From positions 1-35,991 of the forward strand of contig JAJRBZ010000071.1 of NCBI GenBank assembly GCA_028679185.1: a stretch of DNA of 35,991 bases, in the 5' to 3' direction. The number at the start of each line of letters is the position of its first letter. Position 1 is the stretch's first letter. Shown piece by piece: positions 1 through 5,379 of this stretch. Position numbers and translations under genes: made by a program. The notes under the pieces were generated by a model. That model saw only the letters and a program-made list of their open reading frames with translations, made no database searches and was not told the origin of the DNA. This stretch comes from Methanoregula sp. (GTDB taxonomy: Archaea > Halobacteriota > Methanomicrobia > Methanomicrobiales > Methanospirillaceae).

Positions 1-121
1 AATTTAATCGCCTTTTTTCGTAATAGCATTATCGTAACTACGATCGTCCATTTGACAATTAAAGTAGCAATTGAGATTCTGCGATTTCTGACTTGCGGAG
101 AATAGGTATTCTGCGCAAACC

Positions 122-128
122 TTTATTT
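122..128 (+). promoter_or_regulatory. TATA-like box for the recombinase gene
   Basis: TTTATTT is centred about 28 nt upstream of the ATG at 153, and no SD sequence lies before that ATG. This spacing places the transcription start at or next to the start codon, as expected for an archaeal leaderless mRNA. A short palindrome, ATCGTA-AC-TACGAT, lies further upstream at 31-44; its role is unknown. Confidence 0.45.
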
Positions 129-152
129 GTTCGAGATAAGATAGATTAGAGC

Positions 153-1070
153 ATGGAAAGCGGGTATTTTTCCGAGTGGCTGAAAAGCTACCGCAATTAC
201 CTCCGGATGCGTAATTACTCCCCCCGCACTCTCAACAGTTATGAGCAGGTTATCAAACATTTTGCCTACTATGTCTGGTTGCGCCGCCATACTGATATAA
301 CCAAACTTGTTATCTATTGGAAGGACTTCAATACTGCACGGCTGGATACCGATGTAGAGGTTACTCCTGTAATAATTACTGATTTCCTGTCATTCGTTTC
401 GTCTACGCAAACATACAAACCGAAGACCTTTCACCGTATAATATCCACGCTAAGTTCATTTTACCGGTTCCTGTATACCCAGGGTGCGGTTACAACAAAT
501 CCGCTGACTGGTATCGATCGACCCCGGATCAAACAACAGGAAGTCAAATACCTCAAGCATAACCAGGTCCTGCGATTATTGGATTCGATTGAAGATCTCC
601 GAGACAAACTCATTGTCAGAACAATTTATGCTACCGGAGTCCGGGTATCAGAGCTCTGTAATATGAATATAGAAGATATTGATTTTGACGAACATACCAT
701 CAGAATACGGGGAAAAGGCGATAAAATCCGCACAGTTTTTGTTGACGATGATACTCTTGCAGAAATCTTAAAATTCATCAGTAACAGGATTGCCGGACCT
801 GTGTTTGTCGGTCAGCAGGGAAAAAACATCTCATCACGGGCAATACAACATATTTTCAAAAATTATGCCCCTTCGGGCATTACTCCACATAAAATTCGGC
901 ATAGCTATGCAAGTGAACTCTACAAACGATCAAAAAACCTAAGGGTAGTGCAGGAAAACCTTGGCCATACTTCTATTAAGACTACGGAAATTTATCTGCA
1001 TACCGATATCGATGAACGAAGACAGGTATACCAACAGTATTTCCCGCTTTCTGAGAATGAAGAGAAATAA
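153..1070 (+). CDS. xerA: XerA-like tyrosine recombinase
   Basis: A 305-residue site-specific recombinase of the phage-integrase/Xer superfamily, which breaks and rejoins DNA through a 3'-phosphotyrosine. The N-terminal SAM-like core-binding domain covers about residues 1-115 and the catalytic domain about 130-300. The full catalytic set is visible: R164 in TGVRVSEL, K188 in RGKGDK, H246-x-x-R249 in HKIRHSYASEL, H272 in LGHTS and the nucleophile Y281 in TTEIYLHT. Length and compactness fit archaeal XerA, which resolves chromosome dimers at dif, better than a larger virus integrase. It lies about 860 nt left of the tRNA-Gln att site and outside the repeat-bounded element, so it is not clearly the element's own integrase. 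I saw no convincing dif site beside it. The start at 153 fits the TATA spacing. Confidence 0.88.
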   Translation: MESGYFSEWLKSYRNYLRMRNYSPRTLNSYEQVIKHFAYYVWLRRHTDITKLVIYWKDFNTARLDTDVEVTPVIITDFLSFVSSTQTYKPKTFHRIISTLSSFYRFLYTQGAVTTNPLTGIDRPRIKQQEVKYLKHNQVLRLLDSIEDLRDKLIVRTIYATGVRVSELCNMNIEDIDFDEHTIRIRGKGDKIRTVFVDDDTLAEILKFISNRIAGPVFVGQQGKNISSRAIQHIFKNYAPSGITPHKIRHSYASELYKRSKNLRVVQENLGHTSIKTTEIYLHTDIDERRQVYQQYFPLSENEEK

Positions 1071-1091
1071 TTGAACAATTCCCATTGCATT

Positions 1092-1110
1092 CTGAACTAT
1101 AAAAGTTCAG
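1092..1110 (+). terminator. Stem-loop downstream of the recombinase gene
   Basis: CTGAACT and AGTTCAG form a perfect 7-bp stem around a 5-nt loop, 21 nt after the recombinase stop codon. No T-run follows, so the terminator assignment is tentative; it may be an RNA 3'-end stabiliser or another DNA structure. Confidence 0.3.
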
Positions 1111-1624
1111 TACCATCAAACGGTTATAATCAATTCTTGCGAATAGCAAAACCATTCGTCAAATGAACGATAAAACTGAAATTTCAATTCTTTCTTTTTG
1201 ACTCAATATTCCCGTTTATTGTTTTACATTTTATGGATTATGGGCCTATTCACCGTATTTACTATCTAATAAACCATATGATGCTATACACTAAATCACT
1301 CATTTTGAACCTCAGATCAAGTTGTTAGAGATCATCCACTGTATCCACGGAAATCAGGTTGTGGGGGATCCAAGTGATGCCTTATCGGAAAAATGCATCT
1401 CTCCCTAGGGTGGTAAATGCTCCTGATTGCGGATTTCCTGAAGTTTACCGGAAAGTGAATATCCAATCGCATATTATGAAGAGATCTAAAGTTGAGTTTA
1501 ATAACTCACATAACTAATTACAGTGGAGCAAATTTCTGCACCGAAATTTGTAATGTGTATAACGTGTAGTCAATCGATCACCAAAACTCCCGTTATCTAA
1601 TTTATGATTAGACCTTGGACAAAA
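1111..1624. other. AT-rich stretch without a convincing gene
   Basis: About 500 nt with no reading frame that I trust. The best is 1377-1517 (+), 46 codons from ATG to TAA, beginning MPYRKNASLPRVVN; it has only a GGGGGATC-like purine tract upstream and no recognisable motif, so I do not call it. No strong repeat or RNA gene was seen. Confidence 0.5.
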
Positions 1625-1633
1625 AAATATAAA
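1625..1633 (+). promoter_or_regulatory. TATA-like box for the 53-residue ORF
   Basis: AAATATAAA is centred 28 nt upstream of the ATG at 1657. There is no SD between them, so a leaderless transcript starting at the ATG is expected. Confidence 0.45.
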
Positions 1634-1656
1634 CCGCGATTATATAATATTCATTC

Positions 1657-1818
1657 ATGGCAAGGAAAAGGAAACCGAAAACCTTAGATGGGGAAGTTAA
1701 AAGTAAATTATTTCCAGGTGAAGATAGAAGAAAGAGTTTTAAAACGCTCGCTCGAGAAGAATTAGAAAAGTTAGGTATCCTTACTCCCAAAAAAATATTG
1801 AAAAATAAGAAGAAATAA
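1657..1818 (+). CDS. Small basic hypothetical protein (53 aa)
   Basis: An uninterrupted frame from ATG to TAA encoding a very basic 53-residue protein. It starts MARKRKPKTLDGEVKSKLF, has a mixed helical middle (LAREELEKLG) and ends in a lysine cluster (KKILKNKKK). I recognise no family. The charge pattern suggests a nucleic-acid-binding or ribosome-associated small protein, but that is inference. Support for it being real is the TATA-like element at the leaderless spacing and a composition unlike random AT-rich translation. It sits between the recombinase gene and tRNA-Gln, just outside the putative integrated element. The opposite-strand frame over the same DNA looks like a shadow. Confidence 0.45.
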   Translation: MARKRKPKTLDGEVKSKLFPGEDRRKSFKTLAREELEKLGILTPKKILKNKKK

Positions 1819-1930
1819 TGATTAGATCATTTCTAGTTATTTTAAATTGTCAATGCCTTTTTGTGATCAGAGATTGATATAACTGGGACATGACCCAGAA
1901 ATTATTAGATTAGTGGTCTAGTCGTCGAGG

Positions 1931-2003
1931 ACCCCCGTAGTGTAGCGGTCAATCATGCAGGACTTTGGATCCGGCGACACCAGTTCGAATCTGGTCGGGG
2001 GTA
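1931..2003 (+). tRNA. tRNA-Gln (anticodon TTG)
   Basis: A complete 73-nt cloverleaf without encoded CCA. The acceptor stem ACCCCCG (1931-1937) pairs fully with CGGGGGT (1996-2002), followed by discriminator A2003. The T-arm is ACCAG/CTGGT around TTCGAAT. The anticodon loop CTTTGGA (1963-1969) gives anticodon TTG (1965-1967), for Gln. The anticodon stem CAGGA/TCCGG has an A-G opposition at A1959/G1973 (positions 28/42), while the other four pairs are canonical. In archaea this tRNA is charged with Glu and converted by GatDE, encoded at 13173-16227. A TATA-like AAATTATTAG lies about 28 nt upstream. The 3' end is duplicated at 5100-5117, marking it as an integration target. Confidence 0.94.
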
Positions 2004-2004
2004 T
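1987..2004 (+). repeat. Left att-like repeat copy within tRNA-Gln
   Basis: The 18-bp sequence GAATCTGGTCGGGGGTAT covers the 3' end of the tRNA: the last four T-loop bases, the T-arm 3' strand, the acceptor 3' strand and the discriminator. It is identical to 5100-5117 in the same orientation. Recombination between the copies would excise the intervening DNA and regenerate an intact tRNA. Confidence 0.75.
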
Positions 2005-2041
2005 TCGGAGCGAAATTCGGACAATTTACGCTCAGTTTTCA

Positions 2042-2068
2042 AAAAAAGGTCAATATTTGACCTTTTTT
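2042..2068. terminator. Strong bidirectional-looking hairpin after tRNA-Gln
   Basis: AAAAAAGGTCAA and TTGACCTTTTTT form a perfect 12-bp stem around a TAT loop, with A-tracts on the left and T-tracts on the right. It lies about 40 nt after the tRNA and would give a T-rich 3' end on either strand. It probably separates tRNA transcription from the element's genes. Confidence 0.6.
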
Positions 2069-2087
2069 GTTTATGATAACAATTTTT

Positions 2088-2168
2088 AGAGTATCGAACT
2101 CGGAACGGGACCGAGCCCGTGCAGACGAACATGACCGAGAGTCATCATACCATGATTACACGGCCCTG
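2088..2168 (-). pseudogene. tRNA-like relic (low confidence)
   Basis: Read on the minus strand, this stretch has a D-arm-like region (2146-2165). An anticodon-like hairpin follows at 2131-2145, ATGAC/GTCAT around TCTCG. There is also an ACGGG/CCCGT hairpin (2105-2120) and a TTCGA motif at the distal end. With a 7-nt loop the anticodon would be CTC (Glu). I found no complementary acceptor ends, and the T-arm pairing is broken, so this is not an intact tRNA. It could be a decayed tRNA carried on the element or a chance resemblance. Confidence 0.2.
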
Positions 2169-2260
2169 ATCTATGGGCTTGAGGGGAGAAAATCGGCCGA
2201 TCTAGATTTCCATTCGAAGACAGATACAATAGACACGGGGTGTGGCTTTCGCCAGCAATT

Positions 2261-2716
2261 TCATATCCATCTGTGCACTGAGTGTTGATAGTGTTCGTAC
2301 TTTTGCCCGAATATCTTTTGTAAATTTCTCTCTTCAAACGGGATGATGACTACGTGTATCACTGAAAAACAAATAACAGGTGCAATAAACGCCGTTATTG
2401 AGCCAAAAATAATTGCTGCACCTGAGGTTGTGATTACATATGCGAGATACATCGGGTTGCGGGAAAGAGAATAGAAGCCAGCTGTGATAAGCGTTGATGG
2501 TACTCCTCCCGGATCTGTCGATGTGTGTGTTGCTTTGAGCATCGAAAGAGTGTAAATCGCCAGACCAAGACCTGCAGCAACAACTACCCACCCGATCAAG
2601 TTGACAGGATAGGGGATAATTTCAGTAATGGGGAGAACATGGTCTAAAAAATACGCTAATAGAATCGAGCCAATGAGGGTTGCATCGGGAATCGAATTAT
2701 AGATTTTCTTGCTCAC
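2261..2716 (-). CDS. Isoprenylcysteine carboxyl methyltransferase/PEMT-family membrane methyltransferase
   Basis: A 151-residue integral membrane protein with a GTG start at 2716. It has about four hydrophobic segments (near residues 12-28, 38-60, 90-105 and 105-128). The family signature is clear: GFYSLSRNPMYLAYV in the middle, then the C-terminal PFEERNLQKIFGQKYEHY block, which in this superfamily contributes to SAM binding. Relatives methylate prenylcysteines, phospholipids or other small lipophilic substrates; the substrate here cannot be read from sequence. A possible 37-codon frame (2697-2810, minus, ATG start) overlaps its 5' end but is unconvincing. It is cargo of the putative tRNA-Gln element. 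Confidence 0.8.
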   Translation of the reverse strand: MSKKIYNSIPDATLIGSILLAYFLDHVLPITEIIPYPVNLIGWVVVAAGLGLAIYTLSMLKATHTSTDPGGVPSTLITAGFYSLSRNPMYLAYVITTSGAAIIFGSITAFIAPVICFSVIHVVIIPFEERNLQKIFGQKYEHYQHSVHRWI

Positions 2717-2964
2717 GATATTCTTTAACTTTTCTTTTCATCCCCAATATCATTAACGTGTCATTCACACAGAATGCGGGATTATAGATATCTTGCATTT
2801 TGCCACCCATCAGATTCGAAATCAGTTATCTGAAAAAATCGGTCAGCGCACTCTGCCTGAAAGTTCAAGATGCGCTCACTTTTTTGAAATCTTAAAATTG
2901 AATTAAAACAGCCGCTTACCTGCCATAGCTGATGTATCCGGGCGACACGAGCGACTCAATAAAC

Positions 2965-2970
2965 TATAAA
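2965..2970 (+). promoter_or_regulatory. TATA box for the small Cys-rich protein gene
   Basis: TATAAA within CTATAAAAG lies about 57 nt upstream of the ATG at 3025, predicting a leader of about 30 nt. This agrees with the SD-like tract just before that ATG. Confidence 0.45.
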
Positions 2971-3024
2971 AGTGCCCTGATGGAAAATGATTCATCCAGT
3001 CAATGATCTGGGGTGGTGAAAAAT

Positions 3025-3228
3025 ATGGAATCATCAGACGCAATACATAAAATTATAAATCCCTCTTATGAGTGCGATATTTGCAGGTGCCGATTGGAAG
3101 AAGGTGATTATATTGCCATCATTGGTAAGACACCGCCAACTGGTTTATCGATACCATTAGGGAGAGCGGATACTATTCTGAAAAATGTTGGAAAGATTTA
3201 TTGTGAACAGTGTTTCAGGAAACGATGA
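3025..3228 (+). CDS. Small zinc-ribbon-like protein (67 aa)
   Basis: A small protein with two CxxC knuckles: CDIC in the N-terminal third and CEQC near the C-terminus. They are separated by about 40 residues containing EEGDYIAIIGKTPPTGLS. Four cysteines in two pairs suggest a single structural zinc site; I recognise no named family. I chose ATG 3025 rather than GTG 3013 or 3016 because GGTGGTGA just upstream matches the archaeal anti-SD sequence at a 5-nt spacing, and the GTG codons lie within that SD. It is cargo of the putative element, and its function is unknown. Confidence 0.55.
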   Translation: MESSDAIHKIINPSYECDICRCRLEEGDYIAIIGKTPPTGLSIPLGRADTILKNVGKIYCEQCFRKR

Positions 3229-3313
3229 AGAGTTTTATTTCTGGTGATTCCGCCATTTTGACTATCGTGGAAAATGACATCAAATCTCCAGGCATTTATT
3301 CAGGTAGGGAACC

Positions 3314-3673
3314 TCAGGGTGTTTTTCCAAAGCGCCTCAAACTCATGATAAGGATGATAATCCCAATAATGAAAGTAGTCACTCCAACTACAGCCCATGA
3401 CGGTGATCCGCTGACAATTTCTTCACAGTTCGCGACACATAATATTGGACGTATCTGAAGAATTCCTATTCCTTGCAGAGACCATAACAGGCCAAGAAAT
3501 GCTATAAAAGCGCCGATTAATCCTCCGGCTATTTGTTTTCCATTCATACTCGATCGAATTCCATCTCCGATATTAATTAAAATATTTTTTCTATTTGTAG
3601 GATTATGAAGGTATTGGGCAAACAACTCAAAATTCATACCGATCTCATATACCGTATATTTTTCATCCTCCAT
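3314..3673 (-). CDS. Hypothetical membrane protein with two TM helices (119 aa)
   Basis: The N-terminal soluble part (about residues 1-45) contains NFELFAQYLHNPTNRKN. Two strongly hydrophobic helices follow, around residues 48-72 (GGLIGAFIAFLGLLWSL) and 92-111 (WAVVGVTTFIIGIIILIMSL). Between them is a short loop with two cysteines (ILCVANCEE). A basic tail, LRRFGKTP, ends the protein. I recognise no family. Its start overlaps the end of a truncated upstream frame (3634-3810), so the locus may be rearranged. It belongs to the cargo of the putative integrated element. Confidence 0.5.
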   Translation of the reverse strand: MEDEKYTVYEIGMNFELFAQYLHNPTNRKNILINIGDGIRSSMNGKQIAGGLIGAFIAFLGLLWSLQGIGILQIRPILCVANCEEIVSGSPSWAVVGVTTFIIGIIILIMSLRRFGKTP

Positions 3674-3810
3674 GGCGTTATTCTATCAATCCCTAACTTC
3701 TCTGCATCATATTGCCTTATCTCAACAATCCTGAATCGCTCTTTATCCGCATTCTTGAAAACCTGAAGGCATTCCTTCTGGAACTCCGTGATGAAGGTTT
3801 TTTGACGACT
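3634..3810 (-). pseudogene. 5'-truncated coding fragment of unknown family
   Basis: An open frame of 58 codons between a TGA at 3811-3813 and a TGA at 3634-3636 has protein-like composition: RQKTFITEFQKECLQVF, then ADKERFRIVEIRQYDAEKLG. It contains no ATG, GTG or TTG near its beginning. It reads like the C-terminal part of a soluble protein whose 5' end has been lost. It overlaps the start of the downstream membrane-protein gene in another frame. It may simply be a chance open frame. Confidence 0.3.
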
Positions 3811-3921
3811 TCAAAAATAATTATTTTTTGTTAAATTTTGCAGATGTTCATATCAGCGTTTTTGGGATTGAACCTGAGCCGAGTCCATGATGTGAACCTT
3901 TATTTCGGCCGGAGTTTCTTA

Positions 3922-3945
3922 TTGTACAACTGTACAAGTTTGTAC
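3922..3945 (+). promoter_or_regulatory. Palindromic operator-like site upstream of the toxin-antitoxin pair
   Basis: TTGTAC-AACT-GTACAA is a perfect 6-4-6 inverted repeat, and a third GTAC follows at 3942-3945, giving GTAC at 3924, 3932 and 3942. A TATA-like AGATATTAAAA lies just downstream (about 3954-3964). Type II antitoxins commonly bind such repeats near their own promoter, so this is a good candidate autoregulatory site. Confidence 0.45.
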
Positions 3946-4010
3946 TGTTGAGCAAGATATTAAAAAATTGAAGATCACAATGTACTCGCAATGCGAAAAG
4001 AGGTGAAGAC

Positions 4011-4244
4011 TTGGCTCAGGCAAAAAGCGAACAGGTGGAAATAGCAAACAAAAGGGTGGCACTCACCCCCAGCACGTGGGCTGCACTCTCGAATATAAAG
4101 CCCCCGGGAAAATCCCTAGGTGATACCGTAGCTGATCTCATCACCGAACATCAGAGGCGGACACTGGAACGGGACCTCGATGAGATTGACGCAAATGGCG
4201 ATTTCATCCCTTGGGAGAAGGCTAAAAAGGAACTCGGGCTCTAA
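4011..4244 (+). CDS. Putative type II antitoxin (77 aa)
   Basis: A 77-residue protein upstream of a RelE/ParE-like toxin. The N-terminal half (VEIANKRVALTPSTWAAL, then KSLGDTVADLITEHQ) resembles the short DNA-binding antitoxins that hold a strand followed by a helix-turn-helix or ribbon-helix-helix. The C-terminal half (RDLDEIDANGDFIPWEKAKKELG) is acidic and looks like a toxin-wrapping segment. The start is TTG at 4011, chosen because AGGTGA (4001-4006) lies 4 nt upstream; the nearby ATG at 3991 is in another frame. The toxin gene begins 12 nt after the stop. The antitoxin role is inferred from arrangement and partial resemblance. Confidence 0.65.
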   Translation: MAQAKSEQVEIANKRVALTPSTWAALSNIKPPGKSLGDTVADLITEHQRRTLERDLDEIDANGDFIPWEKAKKELGL

Positions 4245-4256
4245 ACGGGAGGTATC

Positions 4257-4523
4257 GTGAGGATCAGAATCGAAGACCGTGTATTAGAGTTCATCCGGGA
4301 ACTCCCCGAGAAAGATCGCCGGGTGATTGTCGATCATATCGAGCGGTTGTCTGATCATCCGAATGCGACGGGCAATATCAAAAAACTCCATACTCGCAAA
4401 CCCCGTTGGCGTATGCATATATCGATGAAATACACCCTGATCTATTTCGTTGATTCTGATACGGTATGGATTGACAAAATCATGACCATTGAACAGGCTC
4501 ACAAGAAGTACGGGAAGATCTAA
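4257..4523 (+). CDS. RelE/ParE-family toxin (88 aa)
   Basis: An 88-residue toxin-like protein of typical RelE/ParE length. The family order is visible: MRIRIEDRVLEFIRELPEKD with an early helix, HIERLSDHPNATGNIKKL, the central strand pair in KPRWRMHISMKYTLIY, and a closing strand DTVWIDKIMTIEQAHKKYG. RelE members cut ribosome-bound mRNA and ParE members poison gyrase; the sequence does not decide between them, although the basic central strand and terminal KKYG fit RelE-like folds. The start is GTG 4257 with GGGAGGT a few nt upstream. It is co-transcribed with the antitoxin gene and lies inside the putative tRNA-Gln element, where it could act as an addiction module. Confidence 0.78.
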   Translation: MRIRIEDRVLEFIRELPEKDRRVIVDHIERLSDHPNATGNIKKLHTRKPRWRMHISMKYTLIYFVDSDTVWIDKIMTIEQAHKKYGKI

Positions 4524-5099
4524 CCCGTGAGATATTTTATCCATCCGATTTTGTTAGAAGTGTTTGTTGCATGTTGTTGATCTTCGAGGGGAAACATCCT
4601 CCCACCCGGACAGGTGCCCGTCCTCCCCTCAGGGAGGCTATCCTGATGTGGCCCAGCGGCCTGAGCGAACGCCGCAACAGGGCGCGAAGGTAACGAACCG
4701 CTCTCAAGCGGTGAGTCCGAGCCCCTGTGCGTCGTGCGAGGGAGTCACTGAGCGTTATGCATGAGTACGATCAACAGCAACGAACATGATATGGAGCATG
4801 GTGTGAGAAGCGGACCGGAGCAGCCGCTGGCGCCTGAGCATCGCGACAAGCCGGGGGCGTAATACATCCCAATAATAATCCGTTAAGAAAACAAGGGAGG
4901 TGATGTGAAGCGAGCCGGAGTGCAGTGAGCACAGGCGAGCGGAACGAGAACGAGTGAACATGACCGACCGATCTCCTGTCAACCGTGCGCGACCCATCCC
5001 CTCGGATTGGTGGGGAGGGGTACGGGTGGGGCGGTCCGGAAGATTGTAAAAACCGCGCGATGGGCCCGGATTCGTTAAAGGATTCCAACTATTGGTCAG
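4524..5099. other. GC-rich non-coding segment before the right att-like copy
   Basis: About 575 nt with no gene that I believe. Long frames exist on both strands, but they are Pro/Ser/Arg-rich and look like shadows of GC-rich DNA. The DNA is full of short quasi-repeats of the type gcgagcg/gaacg and hairpin-forming G and C blocks (CCCATCCCC and GGGGAGGGG near 4986-5020). It includes one copy of an interspersed repeat (4772-4813). A strong SD-like GGAGGTGAT at about 4897 leads only into a 7-codon frame. It looks like decayed or repeat-derived DNA within the element. Confidence 0.45.
4772..4813 (+). repeat. Interspersed repeat, copy 1
   Basis: The 42-bp core beginning CAACAGCAACG and ending GAGAAGCGG matches 6770-6811 in the same orientation at 35 of 42 positions by my alignment. 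Weaker similarity (AGTCACTG) extends about 30 nt to the left in both copies. It lies inside the putative element. Confidence 0.55.
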
Positions 5100-5117
5100 G
5101 AATCTGGTCGGGGGTAT
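5100..5117 (+). repeat. Right att-like repeat copy (tRNA-Gln 3' end duplicate)
   Basis: An exact 18-bp copy of 1987-2004, the tRNA-Gln 3' end plus one base, in the same orientation. The flanking bases differ on both sides, so the match is limited to the tRNA end. It is interpreted as the far attachment site of an integrated element. Confidence 0.7.
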
Positions 5118-5342
5118 CCAGATAATCATCCTTCTTCTCAGCACTGCTTTTTTTACAATACCCCTGGCGGCATTACGGTCCGCAACCCGCTCATACTAAA
5201 AGAAATACATCGCAATCTAATTTTCTTTGAATTTACCCTGCAACCGGAGCAGAGTAACGAAAACCGGATCAGTGATGTGATTTATGAAAATTTTGCGAAG
5301 TTTGTCGGTATACTGGTGTCACATTACTCTTCATTGCTTTGA
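5118..5342 (+). pseudogene. 5'-truncated coding fragment next to the att copy
   Basis: An open frame without an early start codon runs from the att copy to TGA 5340-5342. It reads like the C-terminal part of a globular protein: TPGGITVRNPLILKEIHRN, then FEFTLQPEQSNENRISDV, then VIYENFAKFVGILVSHYSSL. The frame stays open back to a TAA at 5076-5078, with no ATG. I recognise no family. Its truncation point near 5117 suggests that it was cut by the integration or a rearrangement. It could also be a chance frame. Confidence 0.3.
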
Positions 5343-5379
5343 ATAGTTTTAAATTACAGTCCGCAGATAATTCTGCAAA

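Larger units (their letters stand above)
1987..5117. mobile_element. Putative integrated element at the tRNA-Gln 3' end (integrase absent)
   Basis: The segment is bounded by an exact 18-bp direct repeat that starts inside the tRNA-Gln T-loop and ends one base past the tRNA (1987-2004 and 5100-5117). Integration by a tyrosine recombinase at a tRNA 3' end leaves this pattern: the intact tRNA at one side and a 3'-end copy at the other. The cargo is a membrane methyltransferase, a small Cys-rich protein, a membrane protein, a toxin-antitoxin pair, relics and GC-rich non-coding sequence. None of it is core metabolism. No recombinase gene lies between the repeats, so the element is either a decayed remnant or mobilised in trans. 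The toxin-antitoxin pair would favour its retention. The boundaries come from the repeat alone. Confidence 0.6.

Noticed and set aside
31-44. Palindrome ATCGTA-AC-TACGAT as a dif site for the Xer recombinase
   Set aside because: It is too short, and the arm/spacer layout (6-2-6) does not match the 28-bp dif architecture with two 11-bp arms.
1377-1517. 46-codon ORF between the recombinase and tRNA-Gln
   Set aside because: There is only a weak purine tract upstream, no TATA at leaderless spacing and no recognisable motif.
2067-2288. 73-codon plus-strand frame starting in the hairpin after tRNA-Gln
   Set aside because: It begins inside the terminator hairpin and crosses the tRNA-like relic and the end of the methyltransferase gene; the composition is not protein-like.
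4564-4764. 66-codon plus-strand frame in the GC-rich stretch
   Set aside because: The composition (Ser/Pro/Arg/Gln-rich, no hydrophobic core) and lack of SD or TATA look like chance reading of GC-rich repeats.
4755-5144. Two overlapping minus-strand frames of 129 and 105 codons
   Set aside because: They overlap each other and the att copy, are rich in Pro/Arg/Ser/His, and show no domain or start signal.
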